DNA of 6,876 nucleotides from the NCBI GenBank assembly GCA_003156235.1, contig PMGP01000189.1, positions 1-6,876 of the forward strand, in the 5' to 3' direction. Below are positions 1 through 6,760 of this stretch, one piece after another (position 1 is the stretch's first letter; each line of letters begins with the position of its first letter). The notes below the pieces were generated by a model. That model was not told where the DNA came from. It was given only the letters and a program-made list of their open reading frames with translations, and did no database searches. Made by a program: the position numbers and the translations under genes. The stretch comes from Acidobacteriaceae bacterium. Its GTDB lineage: Bacteria; Acidobacteriota; Terriglobia; Terriglobales; Acidobacteriaceae.

Positions 1-2132
1 GGACAGGCCTCCCGGCCTGTCTCCCCCTGCGCTTCAGCGAGAAGTTCGCCTGCAAGCAGTGCGGCCTCGCCTTCGTCGAACCTGAGCCGCGCCTGTTCAG
101 CTTCAACAACCCGTTCGGCGCATGCCCACGATGCCAGGGCTTCGGCAACACCATGGATTTCGACCTCAACCTGGTCATTCCCGACAAAGCCCTCACCTTC
201 AACGGCGGCGCAATCGATCCCTGGAACCGTCCCAAGTACCGTCCCTGGTTCACGGAATTTCGCAAACAGGCTCCCGAGCTGGGCGTGCCGCTCGACGTTC
301 CCTGGCGTGATCTGCCCGAAGCCATCCGCGAAATCGTCTTGCGCGGCAAAGGCTCCTTCGTCGGCGTCCTCGGTTTTTTCGCGCAGATGGAACGCAAGAA
401 GTACAAGCTCCACGTCCGCGTTATGCTCAGCAAGTATCGCGGCTATGCCGAGTGCCCCGACTGCCGCGGACAGCGTCTCCGCGCCGAGGCTCGCAGTGTC
501 CGCATCAACGGCCAAAGCATCTGCCAGGCCACTGCGCTCACCATCGCGGAAGCCAAAGCGTTTTTCGCCGCGCTCAAGCTCTCGCCCATGCAGGAGGAAA
601 TCGCTGGCCCCATCCTCCAAGAGGTCCGCGCACGCCTCAATTTTCTCGACGCCGTCGGCCTGGACTACATCACCCTCGACCGTCTCGCCTCCACGCTCTC
701 TGGCGGAGAGGCGCAGCGCATTCAGCTCGCAACCTCGCTCGGCTCGCAACTTGTCGGCGCACTTTATGTCCTCGACGAGCCTTCCATCGGCCTCCACTCC
801 CGCGACACTGCCCGCCTCATTCGAATCTTGAAAGAGCTGCGCGATCTGGGCAACACCATCATCGTCGTCGAGCACGACGCCGACATTCTTCGCTCCGCCG
901 ATCATCTCCTCGACCTCGGCCCCGGCGCCGGCGAACTGGGTGGCAAGCTTCTTGCCGAGGGCGTTCTCGCCGAAATTGAAGCCAACCCCAATTCGCTCAC
1001 CGGCCGTTATCTCTCCGGCCAGCTCTCCATTCCCATCCCCGCGCGCCGCCGCACGCCCGGCCGCGAACGCCTGGTCCTGCGCGGAGCTACCGCCAACAAC
1101 CTCCACTCCCTCGACGTCGATATTCCACTCGGAATGTTGGTCGCCATCACCGGCGTTTCCGGCTCCGGCAAATCTACGCTGGTCCATCAGGTGCTCTATC
1201 GCGCCGTCGCCCGCGCCCTCGGCCAGTCCGGGGCCCCCAACGACAGGTCTTTGTCGTTGGGGTGGAAGGCCGACGGCGCCGACCCCTCCAGCGTTTACAA
1301 ATCCCTCACCGGCGTCGAGCGCCTCAACGATGTGGTCCTCGTCGATCAGACCCCCATCGGCCGCACTCCGCGCTCCAACCCCATCACCTACATCAAGGGC
1401 TTCGACCTGGTTCGCGAGCTCTTTGCCGCGCAGCCCGAGGCCAAGCGCCACTCCCTCACTCCCGGCCATTTTTCCTTCAACGTTCCCGGCGGCCGCTGCA
1501 ACACCTGCGAGGGAGACGGCACCGTCACCGTCGAAATGCAATTCCTCGCCGACGTCGAACTGCCCTGCGAGGACTGCAACGGCACTCGCTATCAGACCAA
1601 AATTCTCAACGTCACCTACAAGGGCAAGAACATCCACGACGTTCTGCAAATGACTGTCAAGGGAGCGTTGCGCTTCTTCGCCGGCCAAACCCGCCTGCTT
1701 GAAAAGCTCGCCGTCCTCGACGAGATCGGCCTCGGTTATCTCCGCCTCGGCCAGTCCGCCACCACGCTCTCCGGCGGCGAAGCGCAGCGCGTCAAGCTCG
1801 CCGCCCACCTCGCCCAGGTCCGCGCCGTCAACGCCACCGCCAAACCCTCGCAAGCCAGCCGCGTCCTCTACATCCTCGACGAGCCCACCACCGGCCTCCA
1901 CTTCGACGATGTCTCCAAGCTCCTCACCGCCTTCCGCAAGCTCATTGACGGCGGCGGCTCGCTCATCGTCATCGAACACAATCTCGACGTCATCAAATCC
2001 GCCGACTGGGTCATCGACTTAGGTCCAGAAGGCGGCCAAGCCGGCGGCAAGATCGTCGCCGAAGGCACCCCCGAAGAGATCGCCGCAAATCTCCTCTCCC
2101 ACACCGGTCAATGGCTCGCCCGCGTCCTGTGA
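1..2132 (+). CDS. uvrA: UvrA, excinuclease ABC ATPase subunit (5'-truncated by window edge)
   Basis: UvrA is the damage-sensing ATPase of nucleotide excision repair; it dimerises, loads UvrB onto lesions and acts in the cytoplasm. The frame is open from base 3 and encodes 709 residues before TGA. Visible in order, numbered from the first full codon: zinc-binding Cys17/20/41/44, with the diagnostic segment FSFNNPFGACPRC; a CPDC pair (151/154); first ABC signature LSGGE (232-236) and Walker B LYVLDEPS (254-261); second Walker A GVSGSGKST (384-392); second zinc finger Cys499/502/522/525; PIGRTPRSNP between them; second LSGGE (589-593) and Walker B LYILDEPT (622-629). Compared with the usual length of about 940 residues, roughly 235 are missing, including the first Walker A and the UvrB-binding domain; these should lie upstream of the window. 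Oddity: a perfect palindrome at 1235-1262 encodes part of a variable stretch after the second Walker A. All visible catalytic motifs are intact, so the gene is probably functional. Confidence 0.97.
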   Translation, partial: TGLPACLPLRFSEKFACKQCGLAFVEPEPRLFSFNNPFGACPRCQGFGNTMDFDLNLVIPDKALTFNGGAIDPWNRPKYRPWFTEFRKQAPELGVPLDVPWRDLPEAIREIVLRGKGSFVGVLGFFAQMERKKYKLHVRVMLSKYRGYAECPDCRGQRLRAEARSVRINGQSICQATALTIAEAKAFFAALKLSPMQEEIAGPILQEVRARLNFLDAVGLDYITLDRLASTLSGGEAQRIQLATSLGSQLVGALYVLDEPSIGLHSRDTARLIRILKELRDLGNTIIVVEHDADILRSADHLLDLGPGAGELGGKLLAEGVLAEIEANPNSLTGRYLSGQLSIPIPARRRTPGRERLVLRGATANNLHSLDVDIPLGMLVAITGVSGSGKSTLVHQVLYRAVARALGQSGAPNDRSLSLGWKADGADPSSVYKSLTGVERLNDVVLVDQTPIGRTPRSNPITYIKGFDLVRELFAAQPEAKRHSLTPGHFSFNVPGGRCNTCEGDGTVTVEMQFLADVELPCEDCNGTRYQTKILNVTYKGKNIHDVLQMTVKGALRFFAGQTRLLEKLAVLDEIGLGYLRLGQSATTLSGGEAQRVKLAAHLAQVRAVNATAKPSQASRVLYILDEPTTGLHFDDVSKLLTAFRKLIDGGGSLIVIEHNLDVIKSADWVIDLGPEGGQAGGKIVAEGTPEEIAANLLSHTGQWLARVL
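1235..1262. repeat. Perfect 11-bp inverted repeat inside the uvrA coding sequence
   Basis: The arms CCCCAACGACA (1235-1245) and TGTCGTTGGGG (1252-1262) are exact reverse complements around the 6-base loop GGTCTT. The element is read in frame and contributes residues around PNDRSLSLG, between the second Walker A and the VVLVDQ segment, where UvrA proteins vary. I infer a palindromic insertion tolerated by the protein, comparable in concept to Rickettsia palindromic elements. No second copy is visible in this window. Confidence 0.7.
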
Positions 2133-2146
2133 CTGCACATAACTCC

Positions 2147-2161
2147 GCTAGCCCTGCTAGC
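2147..2161. repeat. Short inverted repeat at the uvrA / regulator convergent junction
   Basis: Two GCTAGC hexamers (2147-2152 and 2156-2161) are separated by CCT, giving a 6-bp stem with a 3-base loop. It covers the TAG stop codon of the minus-strand gene and lies 14 bases past the uvrA stop. It could act as a weak bidirectional transcript end, but there is no T-tract on either strand, so I do not call it an intrinsic terminator. Confidence 0.35.
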
Positions 2162-3059
2162 TCGTCGCTTTCTCGCACGCCCCCATCAACACCAGCGAGC
2201 GCTGCGCAAATGGCGAATAGACCAACGGCGTCATGCAAGCCAGCGCCAGTCCTACATTAATGTGATGCAGCAGCAGGAAGGGCGACAGCGCCCATAGCTC
2301 GTCGAACAGCAGCAGAAACGACCATAATTTAAGGAATTTTCCGCGCGCTCCGGGCGCGTGGAAGAGCGTGGCGGAAATCACGAAGAGGCGCGCGGGAATC
2401 AGGATCGAGGCTGTCAAAATCAACACGACGAACGCCTCACTCGCCCTTGGCAGCGGCGAAAACAGCTCCTCTATCTCCGACAGATTCGCCAGCGCACCAA
2501 CATAGAATCCCAGGTACATGATCTGCAAAAGCACGAACAACGTCTTCACCACGCGATGCGAGGCCTTCGGAAGTTCCTCCGGTGTAGCCAGAATCCGAAA
2601 ACCAGCCTCCGTTTCCGTTTCCTTCTCCGCAGTCTGCTGCCTGCCAATAGTCGCTTGCCGCATCGCCGCCACGGAAGGGAACTCGGCCGTTCGACGGCCT
2701 GCGTCCTCCCCTGCGTCCAGCCGCTCCACCGGAGCCACAAATCGATAGCCGCGCCGCGCCAGCGTCTCCACAAATCGTGGATTCCCGGCTGTATCTCCCA
2801 GGGCCTCGCGGATGCGATTGATCGCCGAGTTCACGCCATGTTCGTAGTCAACAAATGTCCCATCCGGCCACAGCTCCCGGCAGATTTCCTCGCGCGTCAG
2901 CAGCTCGCCGGGCCGCTCCAGCAGCATGCAAAGCATCTGAAACGGTTGCGCGCTTAACTTGACGCGGAGCCCTTGCCTGCGAAGCTCTCCCGTTCCCGTG
3001 TGCGCTTCATAAACACCGAAGCGATAGCGTCGTGCTTGTTGTGCATCCGTCATGCTCAT
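2157..3059 (-). CDS. Membrane-anchored winged-helix transcriptional regulator (OmpR/PhoB-type DNA-binding domain plus 4 TM segments)
   Basis: Predicted one-component regulator of about 300 residues. Residues 12-109 form an OmpR/PhoB-type winged helix, recognisable from YRFG, LLTREEICRELWP, the likely recognition-helix segment VNSAINRIREALGD (76-89) and RRGYRFVAPVE. A charged linker (110-169) precedes four hydrophobic segments at about 171-193, 210-232, 241-263 and 267-287, so the DNA-binding domain is cytoplasmic and tethered, as in CadC/ToxR-type proteins. There is no phosphoreceiver domain and no periplasmic sensor of any size; sensing through the membrane domain is inference. The frame stays open to an ATG at 3129-3131, but those 24 extra residues are proline-rich and overlap repeat-like DNA, so I prefer the ATG at 3057-3059 (or 3051-3053); none has a clear Shine-Dalgarno. 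It is convergent with uvrA and divergent from the secreted-protein gene. Target genes are unknown. Confidence 0.85.
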   Translation of the reverse strand: MSMTDAQQARRYRFGVYEAHTGTGELRRQGLRVKLSAQPFQMLCMLLERPGELLTREEICRELWPDGTFVDYEHGVNSAINRIREALGDTAGNPRFVETLARRGYRFVAPVERLDAGEDAGRRTAEFPSVAAMRQATIGRQQTAEKETETEAGFRILATPEELPKASHRVVKTLFVLLQIMYLGFYVGALANLSEIEELFSPLPRASEAFVVLILTASILIPARLFVISATLFHAPGARGKFLKLWSFLLLFDELWALSPFLLLHHINVGLALACMTPLVYSPFAQRSLVLMGACEKATS

Positions 3060-3104
3060 GCCAGTGTAACCGATCACACAAATAATCCGATGAGTCGCTC
3101 CGGA

Positions 3105-3166
3105 GGGAGGCGGCGGGTTTACCCCCCGCATGAGCTTATCAAAGCAACGAAGGCTTTAGCCCCGGA
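3105..3166. repeat. REP-like intergenic palindromes (GGGTTTACCC and GGCTTTAGCC cores)
   Basis: Just upstream of the regulator start are GGGTTTACCC (3115-3124, nested in a larger imperfect hairpin GGCGGG...CCCGC) and GGCTTTAGCC (3152-3161). The second core recurs in the island after the secreted-protein gene (4168-4179 and 4206-4217). I read these as dispersed repetitive extragenic palindromes. The last one or both could also affect transcription of the divergent regulator, whose leader they occupy. Confidence 0.5.
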
Positions 3167-3240
3167 ACGATTCAAACATTATTTTTAGAATTCCAATTAT
3201 TTACACAATGTACATCTTTTCGCAACTCAAACCGCAGCAA

Positions 3241-3276
3241 TCACTTGCCCCGTGAGAAAAAATCTTCATCAAGTGA
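3241..3276. promoter_or_regulatory. Inverted repeat in the regulator / secreted-protein divergent region
   Basis: TCACTTG (3241-3247) and CAAGTGA (3270-3276) are exact reverse complements with 22 bases between them, in the divergent spacer. The spacing could suit a dimeric regulator site or a leader hairpin; the membrane-bound regulator next door is a possible ligand. AT-rich sequence (about 3171-3220) sits on its upstream side and is the likeliest promoter region, but I could not pick -35/-10 boxes convincingly on either strand. Confidence 0.3.
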
Positions 3277-3312
3277 GATTCCATGCATTGCATCGCCCGC
3301 TGGTTCCACGGT

Positions 3313-3317
3313 AAGGT
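3313..3317 (+). promoter_or_regulatory. Shine-Dalgarno of the secreted-protein gene
   Basis: AAGGT ends 6 bases before the ATG at 3324, which supports the first of two adjacent ATG codons as the start. Confidence 0.5.
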
Positions 3318-3323
3318 CTGTTC

Positions 3324-4139
3324 ATGATGCATCGCACATCAAATTTGCAACGTTTCGCCATTCTATGCAGCCTTCTGATCCTTGCAGCCGACCCCGCATG
3401 CGTAAGCTCTCAACCCGCGCCTGCCGCAGTTTCAGCATTTAACTCCTATATCAGTACGGTTGAGGCGCGTCTAACTCAGCAGCATCGCTCGCAAAACGGC
3501 TTCATCGTACCCGTGACTTCCGCCGCGCAGAGTGAGACGCGCCTGCGCAGCGAAGAACTGATCGTCGAGCAGCTCACGCCATCCACCACTGCGGATTTGC
3601 CCGGAGCAATGCTGCACCACTGGCGCGGAACGGCCTTTGCCCCAGGAGCCAAAGCCGCGGATTTTGAGCGCCTGATGAAGAATTTCAACGCCTATCCGCA
3701 GCACTACTCCCCACAGGTGCTTCAGGCAAAAATCCTCACGCAGCATGGCGATATTTTCAAAGTCATCCTGCGCGTCCGCCAGAAGCACGTCATCACTGTG
3801 GTCATGGATACAGCCTATGACGTCACCTTTGGCCGGCTCGACGCGCTTCATGGTTACAGCCTTTCGCGCAGCACGCAAATTTCTGAAATTGACTCCCCCG
3901 GCACACGCCATGAGCGCGCGCTGAATTCCAGCGAGGAACACGGCTTCCTATGGCGGTTGAATACTTACTGGAGCTACGAGGAGCGCGACGGCGGCCTCTA
4001 TATGCAGATCGAGTCCGTCTCCCTCACGCGTTCCATCCCAACCGGCCTCGGCTGGGCGATTGGCCCCTTCGTCGCGAGCGTTCCCCACGAATCGCTGGCG
4101 TTCACTTTGCGCTCCACCTGCAACGCGCTTCGGAGATAG
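3324..4139 (+). CDS. Secreted or envelope protein of unknown function (Acidobacteria-type)
   Basis: This 271-residue protein begins with a plausible signal peptide: basic start MMHRTSNLQR, hydrophobic core FAILCSLLILAA (11-22), then a small/polar region DPACVSSQPAPA. The Cys at 26 lacks a normal lipobox (it is preceded by DPA), so a Sec signal cleaved by signal peptidase I is likelier than a lipoprotein. The mature part is soluble, with no further membrane segments. The most distinctive stretch is 207-256: GFLWRLNTYW, YEERDGG (218-224), then ESVSLTR and PTGLGW (239-244). From memory similar proteins are common and unnamed in Acidobacteriota, and the two-strand pattern there recalls START/SRPBCC-like lipid- or ligand-binding folds; that fold is a guess. 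The ATG at 3324 has a modest Shine-Dalgarno. The gene is divergent from the membrane-bound regulator and flanked on both sides by REP-like palindromes. Confidence 0.8.
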   Translation: MMHRTSNLQRFAILCSLLILAADPACVSSQPAPAAVSAFNSYISTVEARLTQQHRSQNGFIVPVTSAAQSETRLRSEELIVEQLTPSTTADLPGAMLHHWRGTAFAPGAKAADFERLMKNFNAYPQHYSPQVLQAKILTQHGDIFKVILRVRQKHVITVVMDTAYDVTFGRLDALHGYSLSRSTQISEIDSPGTRHERALNSSEEHGFLWRLNTYWSYEERDGGLYMQIESVSLTRSIPTGLGWAIGPFVASVPHESLAFTLRSTCNALRR

Positions 4140-4163
4140 TGCGAACGAACCATTGGATGAAGG

Positions 4164-4183
4164 GTACGGGCTTCAGCCCGTAC
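4164..4183. repeat. Perfect REP-like palindrome, 9-bp arms
   Basis: GTACGGGCTTCAGCCCGTAC has 9-bp perfect arms (GTACGGGCT / AGCCCGTAC) around TC. It starts 24 bases after the secreted-protein stop and could stabilise or end that transcript, although no T-run follows. Its core GGGCTTCAGCCC resembles the elements at 3152-3161 and 4206-4217. Confidence 0.65.
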
Positions 4184-4205
4184 ATAAACTCAGTAAAAAC
4201 ATCGC

Positions 4206-4224
4206 GGGCTTTAGCTCTGAGGGA
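4206..4224. repeat. Second, degenerate copy of the GGGCTTTAGC element
   Basis: GGGCTTTAGCTC (4206-4217) followed by TGAGGGA matches the same core in the same orientation as the palindrome 22 bases upstream. The right arm is partly decayed (CTC in place of CCC). Confidence 0.45.
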
Positions 4225-4250
4225 ATGTTGATGGAACGCAACCCCCTTTC

Positions 4251-4322
4251 GCTAACTTGCTAACTAGCTAACCCCGCGAAAGCCTGCCCTGAGCGTAGTC
4301 GAAGGGCGGGGGCTAACTTGCT
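4251..4322. repeat. GCTAACTN octamer array bracketing a TGAGCGTAGTCGAAGGG hairpin
   Basis: Three tandem octamers, GCTAACTT, GCTAACTA and GCTAACCC, run from 4251 to 4274. The 11-mer GCTAACTTGCT (4251-4261) recurs exactly at 4312-4322. Between them, CCTGCCCT (4283-4290) pairs with AGGGCGGG (4303-4310) with one T-G wobble, enclosing GAGCGTAGTCGA. The CCCTGAGCGTAGTCGAAGGG sequence belongs, from memory, to a short repeat found in many unrelated bacterial genomes. The promoter of the following lipid operon should lie in or near this island. Confidence 0.6.
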
Positions 4323-4333
4323 GTCTTTGAAAT

Positions 4334-4338
4334 GGAGA
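4334..4338 (+). promoter_or_regulatory. Shine-Dalgarno that decides the phosphatidyltransferase start
   Basis: GGAGA is 5 bases before the ATG at 4344. It overlaps the codons just after the in-frame ATG at 4332, which has no Shine-Dalgarno of its own, so 4344 is the better start. Confidence 0.65.
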
Positions 4339-4343
4339 CAAAA

Positions 4344-5045
4344 ATGAATCTTCAACCAGCCGCAACAAATCATTCCGCCGTAGCCTTCATCACAGCGCGC
4401 CGCATCAACCAGTCGCTGACCGCTTCCCTCGAGAAGCGCGCCTTGCTATGGATGGCCGAGCGCGCGCCAAAATGGCTCACCTCTGACCAGCTCACTCTTC
4501 TCGGCCTCAGCGCACAAATCGTCGCCGGCCTCTTCTATGCCCTCTCGCGCTATAACCGCTACGCCCTGCTTCTCGTAATTGTCTGTCTCGCGCTCAACTG
4601 GCTCGGCGACAGCCTCGACGGAACCCTGGCCCGTGTGCGCCGCCACGAGCGTCCGCGCTACGGCTTCTACGTCGATCACATGGCGGACATCTTCGGCTCC
4701 GTCGCCCTCATGTCAGGCCTCGCCCTCTCTGGCTTTCTACATTGGCAAATCGCCCTCGCCATGCTGATCGCCTTTCTCATCCTCTCTGGCGAAAGCTTCC
4801 TCGCCACTTATTCGCTCTCCCGCTTTCAGCTTTCGCAGGGCATCTTTGGTCCTACAGAGATTCGCATTCTGCTCGTCATCGGCAACCTGGCGTTGCTGCG
4901 CAATCCCTACGCAAATCTCTTCGGCTGCAAAATTCTGCTCTTCGATCTCGGCGGCTCCATCTCAGTCCTCGCCATGTTCGCCATGGCTATTCACGTCACC
5001 CTCCGCCACACCGCGCAACTCTACCGCCAGGAGCCGTTACAGTGA
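4344..5045 (+). CDS. CDP-alcohol phosphatidyltransferase family membrane enzyme
   Basis: Members of this family move a phosphatidyl or other phospho-alcohol group from a CDP-activated donor to an alcohol acceptor (glycerol phosphate, serine, inositol phosphate, choline and others) in the cytoplasmic membrane. The full signature is present, numbered from the ATG at 4344: D89-x2-D92-G93-x2-A96-R97-x9-G107-x3-D111-x3-D115, including all four metal-binding and catalytic aspartates. Hydrophobic segments precede the motif (about 51-68 and 72-88), and several follow it to near the C-terminus. Length is 233 residues, normal for the family. A GPTEIR motif follows the central segments; the acceptor cannot be read from sequence. 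An ATG 12 bases upstream is in frame but has no Shine-Dalgarno. The stop overlaps the GtrA-family start by four bases, indicating translational coupling and a shared role in envelope lipid or lipid-linked sugar assembly. Confidence 0.92.
   Translation: MNLQPAATNHSAVAFITARRINQSLTASLEKRALLWMAERAPKWLTSDQLTLLGLSAQIVAGLFYALSRYNRYALLLVIVCLALNWLGDSLDGTLARVRRHERPRYGFYVDHMADIFGSVALMSGLALSGFLHWQIALAMLIAFLILSGESFLATYSLSRFQLSQGIFGPTEIRILLVIGNLALLRNPYANLFGCKILLFDLGGSISVLAMFAMAIHVTLRHTAQLYRQEPLQ
5029..5033 (+). promoter_or_regulatory. Shine-Dalgarno for the GTG start of the GtrA-family gene
   Basis: AGGAG lies 8 bases before GTG 5042, inside the 3' end of the preceding gene. The reading frame extends upstream to 4742, but that part is a shadow of the phosphatidyltransferase; this site fixes the true start. 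Confidence 0.7.
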
Positions 5046-5437
5046 GCCCATTCATCCGATGGGGAAAATTCAATCTCGTTGGCGCCGCTGGCATGATCGT
5101 GCAACTCGCCTCTCTCGCCATCTTCAATCGCTGTTTCGCCGGCCATTATCTCCTTGCATCGGCGGCGGCCCTTGAGCTTACCTTGCTGCACAACTTTGTC
5201 GCTCACTTGCATTACACCTGGCGCGACCGCCGCGACAACTCCGTGCTGCTGACTCAGCTGATGCGCTTTCATCTCTCCAATGGTTTGGTTTCCATGCTGG
5301 GAAATCTAGCTCTGATGCGCCTGCTGGTCGGCGCTGCGCACATTCCCTTACTCGCCGCTAACTGCATCGCAATCCTCTGCTGCTCCATCCTCAACTTCTG
5401 TCTTGGGAACAACTGGGCCTTCGCAGAAAATGGATAG
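5042..5437 (+). CDS. GtrA-family small membrane protein
   Basis: GtrA-like proteins are small four-helix membrane proteins, best known from proposed flipping of polyprenyl-phosphate-linked sugars and often found beside glycosyl- or lipid-transfer enzymes. This one is 131 residues, typical in length. It has the opening KFNLVGAAGM, four hydrophobic segments (about residues 6-28, 32-52, 75-95 and 100-122), the Asn/His-rich second-helix end (HNFVAHLHYTWRD) and the closing NFCLGNNWAF, which corresponds to the family's N-F-x(4)-x-W-x-F ending. The GTG start shares four bases (GTGA) with the stop of the phosphatidyltransferase and has a strong Shine-Dalgarno, so the two are almost certainly co-translated. 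A role in presenting the lipid or lipid-sugar made by its partner on the outer membrane face is inference. Confidence 0.9.
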   Translation: MSPFIRWGKFNLVGAAGMIVQLASLAIFNRCFAGHYLLASAAALELTLLHNFVAHLHYTWRDRRDNSVLLTQLMRFHLSNGLVSMLGNLALMRLLVGAAHIPLLAANCIAILCCSILNFCLGNNWAFAENG

Positions 5438-5463
5438 ACGGTAAAGTGGCCATGCAGCCGCCC

Positions 5464-5568
5464 TCACACCAGCACCACCAGCTCGCTATACTGCCTCAAC
5501 CGCTCATCCGTCGTAATCAAGTGCAGCGGCTCGCTCATCGCCTGCGCAATCAGCAATCGGTCAAAGCG
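5464..5568 (-). pseudogene. C-terminal remnant of a VapC-type PIN-domain toxin
   Basis: The minus strand encodes 34 residues containing DRLLIAQAMSE and ITTDERLRQY, then TGA at 5464-5466. These match the usual end of VapC ribonuclease toxins (DPFDRLLIAQA...LVTADERF). The frame is closed by TGA at 5569-5571, immediately before RFDR, where an intact VapC would have its catalytic Asp of the DPFDR motif. Upstream DNA is not VapC-like in any frame; it is a hairpin module. No vapB antitoxin is visible. I read it as a decayed or truncated toxin gene, probably non-functional. Confidence 0.65.
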
Positions 5569-5575
5569 TCAGCTG

Positions 5576-5596
5576 ACCGGTTTCTTCAAAACCGGT
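5576..5596. repeat. Perfect 8-bp inverted repeat with AACCGG core
   Basis: ACCGGTTT (5576-5583) and AAACCGGT (5589-5596) flank a 5-base loop. It abuts the truncated end of the VapC remnant. AAAACCGGTGCGC (5588-5600) also recurs with one change as AAAACCGATGCGC (5620-5632), linking this hairpin to the terminator beside it. Confidence 0.6.
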
Positions 5597-5618
5597 GCGC
5601 GATAGCTTCACGTTTTAT

Positions 5619-5643
5619 AAAAACCGATGCGCTTGAGCGCACC
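5619..5643 (-). terminator. Intrinsic terminator of the deoxyhypusine-synthase-like gene
   Basis: Read on the minus strand, GGTGCGC-TCAA-GCGCATC forms a 7-bp stem (one G-U pair) with a 4-base loop, followed by GG and TTTTTA. It begins about 47 bases after the stop of the minus-strand gene. This is the only convincing intrinsic terminator in the window. Confidence 0.7.
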
Positions 5644-5689
5644 ATTTCTCATGTATCAATCGGCCTTTGCCACACCGCTAGAACTCGCT

Positions 5690-6661
<972 letters not shown>

Positions 6662-6721
6662 AATGCTCTTTTCTTGTTCCTAAACCTAAGTTAACACAGT
6701 TGATTTGGCGCGGTGCGCGGA

Positions 6722-6752
6722 CGCGGAGGCCGCGATTTCGGCAGACTCCGCG
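6722..6752. repeat. Stable hairpin between the two minus-strand genes
   Basis: CGCGGAGGCCG (6722-6732) pairs with CGGC (6739-6742) and CTCCGCG (6746-6752), giving an 11-bp stem with a 3-base bulge (AGA) and a 6-base loop. On the minus strand it begins 8 bases after the stop of the gene entering from the window end, a position typical of a transcript end, though no T-run follows. If it ends that transcript, the deoxyhypusine-synthase-like gene must have its own promoter in 6662-6720. Confidence 0.55.
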
Positions 6753-6760
6753 GCAGTTGC

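Noticed and set aside
307..1702. Several long plus-strand frames overlapping uvrA
   Set aside because: They are Ser/Ala/Pro/Arg-rich shadows created by the GC-rich third positions of uvrA, with no recognisable domain.
2133..2156. Intrinsic terminator for uvrA
   Set aside because: Only a 6-bp stem with a 3-base loop is present and no T-run follows on either strand.
2358..2957. Plus-strand frame of 199 codons opposite the regulator gene
   Set aside because: Antisense to a clear winged-helix domain; composition is typical of a shadow and there is no Shine-Dalgarno.
3471..3941. Minus-strand frame of 156 codons opposite the secreted-protein gene
   Set aside because: It is antisense to a protein with a signal peptide, a start-site Shine-Dalgarno and a segment I recognise from the phylum; the antisense product has no recognisable feature.
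4251..4322. CRISPR array
   Set aside because: The repeats are 8-11 bases, there are no regular spacers, and no cas genes are present.
4742..5041. N-terminal extension of the GtrA-family protein starting at 4742
   Set aside because: This part is arginine/proline-rich shadow coding of the phosphatidyltransferase in another frame. The GTG at 5042 has a strong Shine-Dalgarno and gives the normal family length.
5576..5600. Possible tRNA anticodon arm with CTTCAAA loop (selenocysteine-like)
   Set aside because: With a 7-base loop the stem does not pair; the real stem leaves a 5-base loop. No acceptor, D or T arms and no GGTTCGA-type motif are nearby.
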